Source of the DNA: Helicoverpa zea
Lineage: Eukaryota > Arthropoda > Insecta > Lepidoptera > Noctuidae
Direction of reading: 5' to 3'
Length of the DNA stretch: 64,000 bases
Assembly (NCBI RefSeq): GCF_022581195.2
Contig: NC_061482.1
Location: 4,278,001-4,342,000, forward strand
The notes beneath the pieces were generated by a model that made no database searches, had not been told where the DNA came from, and saw only the letters and a program-made list of their open reading frames with translations. A program made the position numbers and the translations under genes. Below, piece by piece: positions 11,647-24,084 of the stretch (position 1 is the first letter of the stretch; each line of letters begins with the position of its first letter).

Positions 11647-13003
11647 AAGATGTATTATGTAATGTACCTCACGTAGTTCTGGAAATCTGGAAAATAATGT
11701 GTGAACCCACTTGCGGCCTTTTTCCTCGGGAAATTCGAACGTTGAAAATTTTCAGATCAGAGAGAAATTTTCTGACATATTTACAAAAAATATTTCATTA
11801 AAGTTGTGTATCATAAATAATTGGTAATTGGAAACTATTTTTATTCCGATAGAAATGTTAGAAAAAATGAGGGTACAGACCGACTCGTAATTAAGTTTCG
11901 ACTGATCTCTGAATATTGCTTTTTTCAGTAATGAATGAAACACATCCGCATCTTGGAGGCACGACCTAATTCAATAAATACATGTAACTATAAATTATTT
12001 ATTTATCAGAAAAAGTACCTAATGTAGGCACTGCAAGACAATAAATTCTCAACTACGAAAATCTGCATTTACAATAATTTTCCTAGACTTTAAATAGTGA
12101 ATGATGAACAAAAAATGATAATAATGTGTCATAATGTACACACAGTGACTCAAATGACCTCGCCCGGTGACACTAAACTAGAGAGCTACATAAAACAGTT
12201 GATAATAAGTAGTCCTTAGTGTTCATAGAAATACAGTAAAACAGGCAGTGACAACAAATATATACAGTAGATTATAAATAACAGCTAAGATTACAACCTA
12301 AATATCTACCTTGAAATAAAAAAATCAAAGATAGTCTAAGCACAGCCTTTAATTTGAGAAAATGTTTACGTCATCGTTGGGCGAGTCGATTATTCCGTGA
12401 GTTGGACAAAGCGAGTTCGGCACAATGAGTATTGACGATGACAAAACCGCGGTCCCAACCCAAATACGCTTGGCCTGATTACACAGAAATCTGCATAGCT
12501 CGCCAAACGATTCCATTTTAATATAATGAACACGAATAGCATAAAGGTTCTATATATGTATAACATTATTGTTTTCAACAGTTCACTTAATTAGTTTAAT
12601 GCATATCTTTAACATCGATATAGGAAATCTGTTTAGGTAATATTCAACGGCGATAGTCAATTTCAATTTTAGAACAATCATTTAGTTTTTTTTTTAACAA
12701 ACACCCGGGGGAAAGCTTACAGAATGTGCGTTCAACTAAATTAAAATACATGTGTTTTAGAAAACCGTGACTACAAGTAACATAAAACCATTTAATGCAC
12801 ATTAACTCAGCATCAAACCACAAAGTGAGAAGTAAATGTACTTACGATTTTAATATTCATTAACATCCACGTATCAGTGTTTCGTATAAAATATCCCGGT
12901 ATAAATGAAACATAAGTTTCTCTTTGAAAATGAGTTATTGATCTGTCCCATTGGTCGTTACTGGAGCATAAAGCTCGGATACTCTCTTACCGACGCTTCT
13001 TTA
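11647..13003. other. Gene-free stretch
   Basis: No exon or repeat that I can support. The open frames at 11752-11943 and 12390-12578 are short and without motifs. Confidence 0.35.
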
Positions 13004-13192
13004 GGGTGTGTCTACACGAGGCAAGTAGCTTGCGCATACTGAGGCACATGCGCAGGTTATACGCATCTTAAAAACGAGCGAATCTAGCGACAAGCGCATG
13101 TACCAAAGCACAACACCCACCCGCATGCACTTGTCATCTGTCACTTGCGCATGTTAACTTGCTCCAGCTACATGCACCGTGTAGACGCACCC
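13004..13192. mobile_element. Harbinger-like MITE with TTA target duplication
   Basis: 189 bp with inverted ends: GGGTGTGTCTACACG at left and, in reverse complement, GGGTGCGTCTACACGGTGCA at right. It is bounded by TTA on both sides (13001-13003 and 13193-13195), the duplication typical of PIF/Harbinger elements. The interior holds repeated CATGCGC/GCGCATG motifs. Two related copies are nested in each other at 22662-23002. Confidence 0.75.
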
Positions 13193-14139
13193 TTATTTAC
13201 CTACTTATTCGTATTCTAAGTAATGAAGCAAACTTATATGCTCTAGTTAAACTTCCTCCCTTTGAGATTATTCAATATTCAGTTCTAACTAGATACACAA
13301 CTTTACAATTCAACAAACGAGTTAAATTGTGGGCATAAGATGCAGCTTTCAATTAAAATGTATTTATCTTAGTGAATGAGAGATATTTTATTGAAGCCGA
13401 TATTGCAATTACTTCAACGTGTTTGTTTTATACGGAACACTAAATACACGTAACAATAACTACAGTCCAGTATTTCTTTCACAATAAAAATATCTGTTGT
13501 ATTCATATCGCGTCAAAACAAGAGACAGATATAACTATTGGTTGTCACAACAGTATCGAATGTGGCACCCTCGAATACATACATACACTTACGTATGGTC
13601 ATTCATTGGTAAATAAATGGACATTTCATTCCTTACAGCCTCTAACACTACATTCATAACGCTTAGACCTAACGAATATTCATTGAGTAAATGATATGAT
13701 CTTTATTGCACGAGGCAGAGTGTTTACTTCAAACCTAAACACATTATTGTCAACAATTATTGACTAAAGAAATCATTACAATGAATTTTGATTGTTTACT
13801 TTGCTTTAAAGAACTAATAACCCTCCAGACTCAGTGTACGCTATAGTTGAAGCCGAGTCAATATTCATGTCAAGCTTACATTACAGGAATGATCAATAGG
13901 TAGTGTATTAAATCATTAAATGATAGTCATACATTATCAAGAAACTCACAGAAATATCGACACAACGCTCGCAATAATTCAGCACAGCAAGTTCTAAATT
14001 CGAGAACAAAATACAAGATGGTGGACAAACGTAAAGCCAGGCCAGGTATCTAAATCCTTATCATTGGCTGTTCCACACTACCGTGTATTGTTCGGGTTGT
14101 CACTTCACAAAGGATTTACATACCCGCCAGAAGGTGAAC
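13193..14139. other. Region 3' of the receptor gene
   Basis: No exon. On the minus strand it would hold the 3' untranslated region of the receptor. A minus-strand AATAAA lies near 13700 (TTTATT on plus), a possible but unproven poly(A) signal 0.4 kb past the stop codon. Confidence 0.35.
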
Positions 14140-16085
14140 TCAGTCGTCGTTGTCCAAGCCGATGAGTTCCGCTGCCAGGCGCCCCTTGCCGCGGCAGCAA
14201 GCAGTCAGGCACAATATCCTTAGAGCGAGCCTGAACTGCGGGCTGAACGTCAGCAGAATAACAATCTTCCAAAATGAGTTTAGAATCCCCATCCATACGA
14301 CGCCGAAATGTAACATGGGTACCTTTATTTCCTGATCGGTACAATATTCGTAGAGTTTGACGACTACATAGGGCGTCCAGCTGAGCCAGAACGTGCAGAC
14401 CATGATGAAGCTCATCCAGTGGCTAGGGTTGGACAGGTTCTCGGCCAGCGCCGTCGCGTACTCCTTGTCGTGGATGGGCACGCCGCTGTTCAGCCGTCGC
14501 TTCATCGAGAAGATGTACCAGTAGTTGTACACGATGGAGATCACGCTGGGGCCCAGCACTAGTATACCCAGGGTGGCCGTGTAAGCGTACGTAGTGCCCC
14601 AATCCAACATACATATAAAGGTTTCCGTGTCGAAATTAGCTTCCTTTTTGTAACCGAGCAGAGGCGGGCAGCAGAGCATAGCGGCTGAAATCCATGTGAA
14701 TACCATCCAGCACTGACTTCTAGTGCGCGTTTGTACCTGGTCCATGGACATCGTTATTAATAATTAGCCAACAACGGGCGCGGCCTAGACTAATCTAACA
14801 TTTCTGACTTTATATTCATATTGGGACAAAATTATTTAAAATACTAGGAATATTAACATTAGATACAAAATAATTAATCATGCTAATGATTAAATTCGAC
14901 TAGTAAAATGTAAAATGTTATTTAAATGTTCAGGAACTATTAAAAAGATAGAAAAATGATATCTACTTTATTGTGATTAGTAATTATTATATAAGTAAAA
15001 AGAAGAATCGATTTCGTATGGTTAGGAAAATGTGGTTTAGTTCAATCAAATATCGATTTGTTAAAGGTTCAATTACTAAATGCGAATGCATCAAATGCAA
15101 GCTAGCTAGCTAATAAAAAAAATATTGAAAAGGATAACTACCGTCGCACTAACCGTCTCATAGCGGAGAGGCTTGCGGACCGCCAGATAGCGGTCGACGG
15201 AGATCCACATGAAGGTGTAGACGGAGACGGACCAGAGCGTGACTTCGACGTAGCCGGCCAGGCGACACATGAGGTCGCCGAACATCCAGCGGCCCGTGAT
15301 GGCGGGGTATACGGACAGCGGCACCACCAGCACGCCAATCAGCAGGTCCGCCACCGCCAGCGACAGCAGGTAGTAGTTTATCACCTCGTTCGACAGACCT
15401 GCACCACAACATACCACCACTCTTACATCTCGTACCTTTCATCCCAATATCATCACAGTATTAATGTAGGTTAATACCTATTACGTGATGTCTCCTTCGC
15501 TCAATGTGAACGACACCATTCTACATGAAATGTGCTAATATAAACCGTTTGAAAGAAACCTGAACAATTCACTAGATAATCCACTTCAGCACGGATTAAA
15601 TTTCCAAGGGATAATAGCAGCTAAAAGCGATTACGAATCGGCATTCTATTTCAGAGCCTACAGTACAAGGACCGACAAAAATAATAATTGTTATAGAATT
15701 TACCTGGCCCGCAACTATGTGCGGAGTAATGAAATTATTTGAAACTGTATTCCCAATTATAGTGGTCGTGTCTGAGTTATATCTAGCACACAGTATTGGT
15801 AAATGCAGAGAAAATACCTACAGCTATTTCAACGTGTTTTCATTAATTGACTTACTTTAATTGACTTAATTGACTTACTCAAACGTATGTTCAATTTAAA
15901 GTTATACCTTTGAAGTTGAGAAACGAAGCAATGATGAGTAGATTGGAGACTACTATCGCGATGCCCATGACGGCTATGATGGCAGCTTGCGTCAGGGTCT
16001 CGAAGGAGGCGAGGGGGCTGTCGGCCACGCTCACGTCGCCGCCGGCCGCGGCTCCGCCCCGAGCGCTCATCATCTTGGCAGGCAT
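14140..16085 (-). CDS. Class A orphan G-protein-coupled receptor, GPR21/GPR52-like
   Basis: Three exons (16085-15908, 15398-15154, 14736-14140) join in frame at AAAG/GTATAA, TGCAG/GTCTG, ACG/GTTAGT and ACCAG/GTAC into 339 residues with seven membrane segments. TM1 holds N48, TM2 LAVAD (D77). TM3 starts after C104 and ends in DRY (128-130). C183 is the likely loop disulphide partner, TM6 has SWTPY (W261, P263), and the tail has CC (321-322). TM7 reads WMGILNSFWKIVIL, so the usual NPxxY is replaced by K298, I299 and L302. Position 3.32 is Glu (E111) instead of the aminergic Asp. The NSF..VI pattern in TM7 and the spacing of the C..W loop resemble GPR21/GPR52, orphan cAMP-linked receptors of the plasma membrane. 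The ligand is unknown. The ATG at 16085 lies directly after a CACCCAG acceptor, so an upstream non-coding exon is likely. Confidence 0.82.
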
Positions 16086-18301
16086 ACCTGGGTGCAATGA
16101 CACCTTCAATACACGACTTACGAAACACGCATCACGAAACCATTTCTAAATGTTCTTCTACAAGGCACATTTTCTACTTTAAGTCACTTGGGATTGCGTA
16201 GGCTGTATTCCTAATGACAGCAATGACAATTTCAGTGTTGCTTATGATACAACTGAGCTCGCCTGCCGAGGCATACTGCCGATATATTAGCGAGACATTC
16301 ACGACCAATCAATTCAATAACCACATAATTACTATGTCAATAACATAAATCGTTTACTTACTATTAACTTCTTCTTCACAGATAAGTGTAGTACTACAAA
16401 AGAGTTCAATTTTACTCGCGATCCGATAGTACGACAGCGGACAAAGGCCTCTCGTAAAGGTCTCTCGAAAGTAGTACGAATCTTTTTTTGCTGAGACCTA
16501 ATTCCTAGATGCAGGTCAGATTCGAATGCACAAAGATTTACATCTGAGGAAGGCTTTTAAGCCTTCCTTCCTCCTTCTATAAATAGAAAGCCTAACTTTA
16601 GACCATTTTATTAAAATTGCTCGCTGGGGCTGACAAGTTGACAAGATGTTCGTGTCTAAAATTTTATCATACCATTTCAAGATAGATTTGGATATGGAAA
16701 AATAAAAGAATAAATGAATAGCTATTGTGGAACATATTTATATTTTATAGAATGTTGTTTTTTTTTTTCAGACAGTAAAAAGGATACTGGCTGTGTTCTG
16801 TTCTACTTTATGGTTTTGAAGAAAATGTTATGACCTAGATAAGTGTACGCGCTATTTATGCAACTATCCCTAGTTTACGTAATAACGATAGAATTAATAA
16901 ACTCACCGTTAACTTTACCGAGGAGGTTGTCTTACAAGAACATGCCTGCCATATTCACGTCAGCATCTGTTTAAAAAATATATAAAATTTTAAATATTTA
17001 AAAACATATTACAGGCATCTTACAATTAGAACGTAGTTATTCTTTTGTTTTAGTATTGGATGCCATTTTATGGGTTCTTCGAAGACTTTTCATCAATAGT
17101 TAGAAGCTACTCTAATTGAAAAACTTGTCGGTAATTCTATGTCTTCCAAGAAAAAGATATAGAACGCATACAAAATTAAATTGCAGTTTAACTAAGTTAA
17201 AGATACGAATATTATGTGCGCCTCGTTATTTAATTAATAAGCAACCCTATTATGACATAACAGTCGCAAAAAGCTAATAATATACTATATAACTTTATTA
17301 TAATAACGTAAATATAATTGGCCTATTTGAAAAATATTGCAAGCTGCACCTAGATTGCGTAGGTAATTCAACTCATTAACGCATCTATTGGACCTCTAAA
17401 CGAATGTGCAAAAAACAAAAATACTACTGTAAAAATATAAAAACGAAACCAAACCTTTTAAACGCCAAATAAATCACTTAACTATCCAAATAGGGATTCG
17501 AACAATACAAACGGAATAAACAGATTTGCCAATAAAAAAGTTGGAAATAGCTCGCGTTTCTAAAAGTCAGCTGATGCATTCTATATCGGGTACATACAGA
17601 AGAACATTCTGGCCTATTTTCCTCGGGTCATTGGCTTCACCTTTGACCGAGCAGAGCACGCCTCTATTTTTGTCACAAAACTTTCAACTGTCAACAATAA
17701 CTCGATTGCTGATTGTATTCGAAATGCAAATTGAAAATTATGTGCCAGATATTGGCATTTATTAGAATTGATATGGACATTATAATCAGGCACATGATGA
17801 ATACATTTGTATTTGTATTACATTAAATATTTAACTATGTATTCGTAAAGGCCGCTTTTATCATTAATTTTCGTTTTTACCTTTAATTCTGAAAGCTCTT
17901 TATTAAGAGATTAAAGCATGGATGTATTCAAATATAAAATAAAAGTACTTTTCAATAACGTTGGAAACGATTTTCAATTTTATTTAAATCCTCTCAATCA
18001 TATTTGATATTTAAAACCTTTGATCTGGTTTATACGTAAACTCTGCTTTTGAATAAATATTATTAACATTTTATGTTTTCTTTTATAATTTAAATGAAAT
18101 TTTTAAAAAGATTTATTTAAAGCGGTTTGGAAACGTAGCGAACATTAATTTGTTTTCTGCTTCTTTTTGTTTCAAGCAGTAAACGCAGTTAGTATTTTTA
18201 TTTTCTTTTTAACAATGCAGAAAATAGTCTAGCTGTCAAACTTAATCATAAACTTAAAGTTCTTACTATAAAAAGGTGGAGAGTTATCCATCTATACTTA
18301 T
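16086..18301. other. Gene-free stretch upstream of the receptor start
   Basis: Probably intron sequence if the receptor has a distant 5' exon. A perfect small palindrome (AGGAAGGCTT, two bases, AAGCCTTCCT) lies near 16547-16570. No other exon or element recognised. Confidence 0.35.
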
Positions 18302-18440
18302 TTAAACTAATATTATAAAGCTGAAGATTTTGTTAGTTTGTTCAAACACGGTAATATCAGAAACCAGATAGTCCGATTAGAAAAAACGTTTCGCTGTAGA
18401 TATCCCATTTATCGAGGAAAGTTATAACTACTTCATGCGC
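18302..18440 (+). mobile_element. Helitron 5' half without its 3' hairpin
   Basis: Begins ACTAATATTATAAAGCTGAA and continues through TCCGATTAGAAAAAACG and CCCATTTATCGAGGAA as in the copy at 3251. It loses similarity before the CTAG end. Confidence 0.55.
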
Positions 18441-21400
18441 TCGGAAAAACGCAGCGTACAGCTACTCTCGTTAAAATGACCTATCTAACATTAGAATGAT
18501 TTTGCTAATCCCACTAGCAGTTCATCAAAGAAACAAACTATACAGCTTTTTCATAGTAGGTAGTACTTAAACAACGACATTAAACCACCTTCAGAGAATA
18601 AATTATTCACGTACCACTAGATACAAAGTTTCTAATCTACTCTAATCGGTTCTAAAAACGACTATCAGCAACTGGCACAAGGACCAACTTAGCAACAGCC
18701 ATTTCTCTCGTTAAAACTTTAATATTTTTTAATGTGCACGTTCACAGTTCAAAGTATTCCAAACCACCAGTAAATTGAAAGGTAATACGTAAATATGAAT
18801 TGCTTTTTTCCATCAATTTACACGTATCTTTTAAAAAATTCTCTATGTAGCGACAGTCGTCCTTTGTCATTTAAAAAAAGATCGATATTTAATTAAAACA
18901 GAAACATTTCCATGAAGTTTTTCATTCACTGAAGTTTTTCTATCACGCAACAGAGTTTTAACACACTTTTGGTAAAAACATTCGCAACAATGTATGAAGG
19001 TCCCGTACAAATTATGTTACACAGGTACCCGAGCGCAAGAAATATGCAACACAAATTGAATAAAATGCTATCATCTACGAACCCTAAGTGATGCCAGGTG
19101 TTGCCGAGAAAATGTCAAAATGCCACACCCTCACATTTGCAAACCTCCCCCTCCCCGACCCTACCAGAAACCTTCAATATGGACTATGCAATATCACAAG
19201 CACTACACGAATAGCACAGAAACACAGGATTATTATAAACCTTATTATCTAGGAATCAGTATACACATTCACTTCATAAAAAATGCAGTTCAAAACTACG
19301 TATGAAATGGTTTGAAACAATCGTTTGACTGTGCTATGCATGTAGCTTTCGTAGCCAGTGCACGCAAGCGTAGGAGAACCGCTACGCCGCAAGCTACGAA
19401 GCGCAAGCATGGCCGAAGCGTAGCACTACGGCACTACACTTCGCAAACTTTAATGCATTGTTAGTCGCCAATATATGCTGATAGTCATGCAACTTCCAAT
19501 TCTAACTATAAACAAAACGCCCGAGGTCAAATTGGAAATGCAAATATCACGTAGCAAAGCCCAAGGTTATTTAGCGAAGGACATTTTGTGCGTTGTATCT
19601 ATGGGCTACACCCCTACAACACTGCACCACACTCTAAGAATCATTACCACCATAGTTAATTCTCAGACAAATTAAGATAACTGTTGGCACAAAATATTTT
19701 AGTATCACAAAGCGTGGGACGTAATTTCATTCTGTGTTTTTACGTTTGAAAACACGAATCACAATTTCTATTGGTACCGTGCCAAATCGTTACTACTGAG
19801 TCGCCGAAATACACAGAATTGTAGTAGTTATTCGCATAAAGCAGCTGATTATTTTGTGAAATTACGAAAAGTGAGTAAACACCGACACTGGCGTAGACAC
19901 CATGTTAGTAGTTTTAATTAAAATATTGTGTGGGACTTATAACACACCATTTACAGGATATCGCACACGAAGCGCCGCGACGCAATGCAATGACCAAATA
20001 GTGGACGCCGGGGTGCAAGGTCAAGTACACGCGGAATACACACTTTATGTAACATTATGCACTTACGTAATGCGGAGCTGCGAGGCAGTGAACGACTCGA
20101 CACGCTATATGAACCCTAGCTTCACTACAACACAAGGAATTTGTTTTAATTCATGTATTTGTGAGAGTAACTATCGTTTTAAGCAGTGAATGCCGCGGGA
20201 AAGTGACGCACCGCCACGGAGCGACGACTAGGGGCGGTGTTATTGTTCGGGAGGGAAGCGTGGAGCGCACGCGGCATTTCCAAGTCAAGGTCAACTCGTG
20301 GGAGCTCCTCTGGCAGCTGGGCGCTCCAAGGTCACCCTGCGCCCCGCACCCCCGGCTCAATCGATACCGAATTATAGACGAACTACGTGCTGACAGGGAC
20401 GAATACGTTACGATCTACGTGTGTGTTACCTTTTCAAATTATAAGACCTAAAGATTTTGAATAATATTTATATGGTTTTTTTTTGGTTATTTGTATAATT
20501 TAATCAGGGCCGTATGCACTCGTCTCTACGAAACAGAACATCTGTATGAAACGAACGTTAGACTAATAAACGAAACGACAAAATATTATGCATTAAGATT
20601 ACAGACCAGTGGCTATTTTGAGATTTCGTAATATAAATATTAGGGAAAATACCTATAATAATTTCAATCACTAACTCGTCAGTGTAATATAACGTAGTAT
20701 TAGATATTTCCATTGCAAACAATGTTATGTCCCCACGCTAACTATTACCGTGGCTTGTATTTACTCGTTTACCTTTTACCAGCATTGTTTCTAAACTTAG
20801 CATTGTGAAAGGTAACGCCCGCCCGTCTACACCCGGCATAAATATTACTGAATGGATCTACTCACTCCACTGAGTTTCGTGTATATAGCCATCCTTTTCA
20901 TTCCTAAGTACGAATTATGTTCAGAGAAAATCGTCGCGTAGTGGTTACTGTATTTCAGTAAAAGTGACTCTTTCAACTATTGTTATTTCAAGCACCTTTT
21001 ATAGAAATAAATTATATTGTTCTATTTACTCAATATACTTACTACTTGCGTGGAGAAATAAATGGAAATGAGTAATTAATTTTATCATTATGAAGTATGC
21101 ATGTTTTAATTTGACCACAACCTACAGTAAAATGACTTATTTGTCATTTATGAATATTTCAATTATATTCGACCATAACCGCAGTTCTTACGTACGTATG
21201 GCAATTAATAAAATGAAAACCGCTGGCCTTTTCGGTGGTTGAGCAATATAATAAATGTATTCCAAATAGTTCCATTTTAAAAAATATTTATCTACAAAGT
21301 ATGAATTACATAAATTAATTATTCGCTAGGTATAAAACAGGAAGCATGTGGAGAAACCTGAATTCTGTTGCAGCCCGCACCGCGGTTTAAAAAGGACCTT

Positions 21401-21669
21401 TCAGCAGATCCTGTTATGTACCTAAGTTTTTCTACGTGATTACGTATTACTACGTTTATTCTTAAATTACAATAATTCATTAAAATTACTTGTTAATTTT
21501 GAATTTTATCTTGGTAATTCGCAATTTATTTTTCAACCAAACCATTTGATATTTCAACAGTCTTCTGTGATTGTAACTATTCGTAGTCGTAACGACTAGT
21601 TGTCGTCACTATCCCGCACCTAACGACAACAGCGGGAGTTTTTCGCATGTTCACTCGAGCTCTTTTCCC
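18441..21669. other. Gene-free stretch with a CpG-rich patch
   Basis: Mostly AT-rich. About 20165-20360 is strikingly GC- and CpG-rich for this window and contains a short inverted pair (TGCCGCG / CGCGGCA). It could be a decayed MITE or a regulatory or promoter block. The open frames here look like consequences of base composition. A GC-rich segment at about 19325-19440 with CTACG/CGTAG repeats is probably another small inverted-repeat element. Confidence 0.35.
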
Positions 21670-21675
21670 TAAGAG

Positions 21676-21851
21676 TACACTGCAAACTAAACAGTCAGCC
21701 GATAGTTGACGAGATAGTTGGCAATTTTTTTTAAGGAAATCCTGACTCTATACAAAATTTTCAGATCATCTGATACCGGCTACGTAGTACGATTCATCTT
21801 GTTACTGATTTATTAGCCCAAATAATCGGCCGACTAAAAGTTTGCAGTGTG
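21676..21851. mobile_element. MITE with ACACTGCAAACT ends
   Basis: About 175 bp. The left end reads ACACTGCAAACT then CAGTCAGCCGATA; the right end in reverse complement reads ACACTGCAAACTTTTAGTCG then GCCGATTA. The inverted ends are about 30 bp and imperfect. It ends about 15 bases from the foldback element at 21867, so two elements sit side by side. Confidence 0.6.
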
Positions 21852-21866
21852 AGAGTACTTTAAAAA

Positions 21867-22482
21867 GGTAGAATTCCGTGGATAGCGGCTACGACAGCCG
21901 CGCGCGGCTTACGACAGTCGTCGGCCGCGCGCGACAATAGTCAACCTATGAAAATGTATGGCGCCGCTGCCGAGGTCCGCGACAGTCGCGCGCGGCCGAC
22001 GAATGTCGTAAGCCGCGCGCGGCCGTATGCATCTCAACATGGTCTAGCGCTTAGTAACATCTATATAATTTTAGTAAAACCAGAATTGAATCGTTTTTTA
22101 TTTAGTCGGCAAAACTTCCTTTTGTTTTCATTACAATACAAATGCTTTTGAATCAGTATTGGGTAGTATCCTTCATCATTTCTACTTTTTAAAAATAGGG
22201 TCGATTGGTAATCTATTTTCATAATACAGCCACAGCAATACGTCATCCTCTTCTTCTTCAAGGATATCAATTAGCACTTCGACTAGAGGGAACGGACGAA
22301 CAAAATCTACTAATTTCAACACAATGCCGCGCGCGGCTTACGAATTTCGTCGGCCGCGCGCGACTGTCGCGAGCCTCGGCAGCGGCGCCATACATTTTCA
22401 TAGGTTGACTATTGTCGCGCGCGGCCGACGACTGTCGTAAGCCGCGCGCGGCTGCGTAAGCCGCGACCCACGGAATTCTACC
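21867..22482. mobile_element. Foldback element with GC-rich 150-bp arms
   Basis: 616 bp. Arms at about 21867-22026 and 22323-22482 are inverted copies, starting GGTAGAATTCCGTGG and carrying blocks such as GCGCGCGGCTTACGACAGTC and CCTATGAAAATGTATGGCGC. The roughly 300-bp AT-rich centre is unrelated to the arms and has no protein motif. Some arm blocks are themselves internally inverted (GCCGCGCGCGGC). No clear target duplication. Confidence 0.75.
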
Positions 22483-22661
22483 TTGAAACCCCATTTCGGA
22501 TACCGGAGCTGCTTGGAAATGCTCTTTGAGACGACACACAGGGATTGCGAAGTATTCAATCATTCAAAAAGACTCTCAAAGTCCGCATATTCAATATTTC
22601 GTGACGTACATACGTACTTATCCGAATTCACAGAAATGTTCAGTACTTTCCAGCTACGTAA

Positions 22662-23002
22662 GGGTATATTGAGGCACATGCGCAAATTACATGCATTTCA
22701 AAAACATGTGCAGCGATCCAGCGACTCGAACATGTAGGTACCAAAGCAAGCTAAGGATGCGTCTACACGGTGCATGTACCCGGAGCAAGTTAACATTCGC
22801 AAGTGACAAGTAACAAGAGCACGCGGGGGAGTATTTTGCTTTGGCACATGCGCGAGTCGCTGGACCCGCACGTTTTATGAATGCATGTAGTCTGCACCGT
22901 GTAGATGCATCCTAAGCCCCCACGTGCTCCGTTAGGTGCGCGCGAGTCACTTGCGCATGTTAACTTGCTCCAGCTACATACATGCAATGTGTAGAAGCTC
23001 CC
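22662..23002. mobile_element. Harbinger-like MITE, outer copy, interrupted
   Basis: Relative of the element at 13004. It keeps TGAGGCACATGCGC at the left and ACTTGCGCATGTTAACTTGC with TGTAGAAGCTCCC at the right, bounded by TAA and TTA. The left end has lost about 35 bases seen in the 13004 copy. A second copy of the same family sits in its middle (22755-22912). Confidence 0.65.
22755..22912. mobile_element. Harbinger-like MITE nested in its own relative
   Basis: 158 bp with ends GGATGCGTCTACACGGTGCA and, in reverse complement, GGATGCATCTACACGGTGCA. It has an exact TAA duplication on each side (22752-22754 and 22913-22915). The higher end-to-end match implies that it inserted after the outer copy. 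Confidence 0.75.
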
Positions 23003-23639
23003 TTAGAGACCGGCATTGTCCGCTTTGAATGGCTCGTCTTATACAACAATAACTTAATAGCGATACTCGACACTGCCTGCGTTAACAATGTATCGTTATG
23101 TGAACTTCGCTGGAATATAAAATTCTTTTTCGCGTTGCAATGTTGTTAATTGCTCGTTTTTTTATTCCGATTTGCAACACAATTTTAATTATTTCTTTAA
23201 TTTACATTAACGGTCTAATGTTATTATTGCTATTATACTATAGTGCTATTTATTTCTTTATGGTTTCCCGGCCCCGTCAGACTTTATGTAGGTCATATAA
23301 TCGGGCCAGATTTTTTGTGGGACGTTCTAACAAGAATTTTCTGAGTCTCCAAAGCCTCGATTTACTGTCTCGCGGAGTTAACGCTACATTATATTTCCTA
23401 ACGTTTTTGGGTTTTGTGGCCAACATTTTGTAGGACATGTTTGTTGCACTATTGATTCTGTTGTGAATGTTCTATTTTTCTCCATATTTCTGCATAGCTC
23501 AGGTATGCCGTATTGGTATTTAAGCGCCGCTGCACGTCTATAAGTCTGTAGATATGCATAAACCACAAAATGTAGACATTTATAAAAATGTTTAGTGTGA
23601 AGTACAAAGCATTAAGGCTCTGGAGAGACAGACTCAATT

Positions 23640-23790
23640 TCAACTGCAATCCAACAGCAAATTGCAGTGCAAGTGCAATTTGAAAGCAGTTGCCACGACT
23701 GCAATAGAACTGCAAACCCACCGTGGGTTGCATGCAAAGATTGCATGCCGACTGCAATCTGACTGCACGTTTAGTTTGCATTCATTTGGT
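23640..23790. repeat. TGCAA-rich inverted segment
   Basis: About 150 bases packed with TGCAA and TTGCA motifs in both orientations (ACTGCAATCCAACAGC, AAATTGCAGTGCAAGTGCAA, GGGTTGCATGCAAAGATTGC). It contains the small palindromes CCCACCGTGGG and TTGCATGCAA. It is probably a MITE end region or a self-complementary repeat; clear termini are not visible. Confidence 0.5.
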
Positions 23791-24084
23791 TCATTGTCCA
23801 CAAAACAACGCTTCAGTAGATTTATTACCTTAAATAGGTACTTACTCCGTGTTTAATAGGTAATCTGCTAGACCTCGTCCATATCTATGCACATTGTTAT
23901 TATATAAATATAATAGCCGTTTGTATGATATGCCGACAAAAGCTTATTGCGAGATTTTTCTGTGAAAATACCTTTGAGACGGGAAAATATTTTACCGATT
24001 TTTCCAGCTGCACAGATCGCTTGGTAAACTGTAGATCATATTTTACTTTTATAAAACTAATAGCAGCGATTAAAATACCTCTAC

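Noticed and set aside
15138..15442. Alternative frames over receptor exon 2
   Set aside because: They are Arg- and Pro-rich shadows of the GC-rich coding exon; only the frame with LAVAD and DRY makes a seven-helix protein.
20161..20451. Open frame of 96 codons on plus and an overlapping 69-codon frame on minus
   Set aside because: Both strands are open because the patch is GC-rich; no domain, no splice sites and no start context support either.
22267..22563. 98-codon minus-strand frame and its plus-strand mirror
   Set aside because: Both cover the right arm of the foldback element; the same peptide recurs from the left arm.
23640..23790. CRISPR-like or tandem array suggested by recurring TGCAA
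   Set aside because: Motifs have irregular spacing and both orientations, and the DNA is from an animal; it is not an array.
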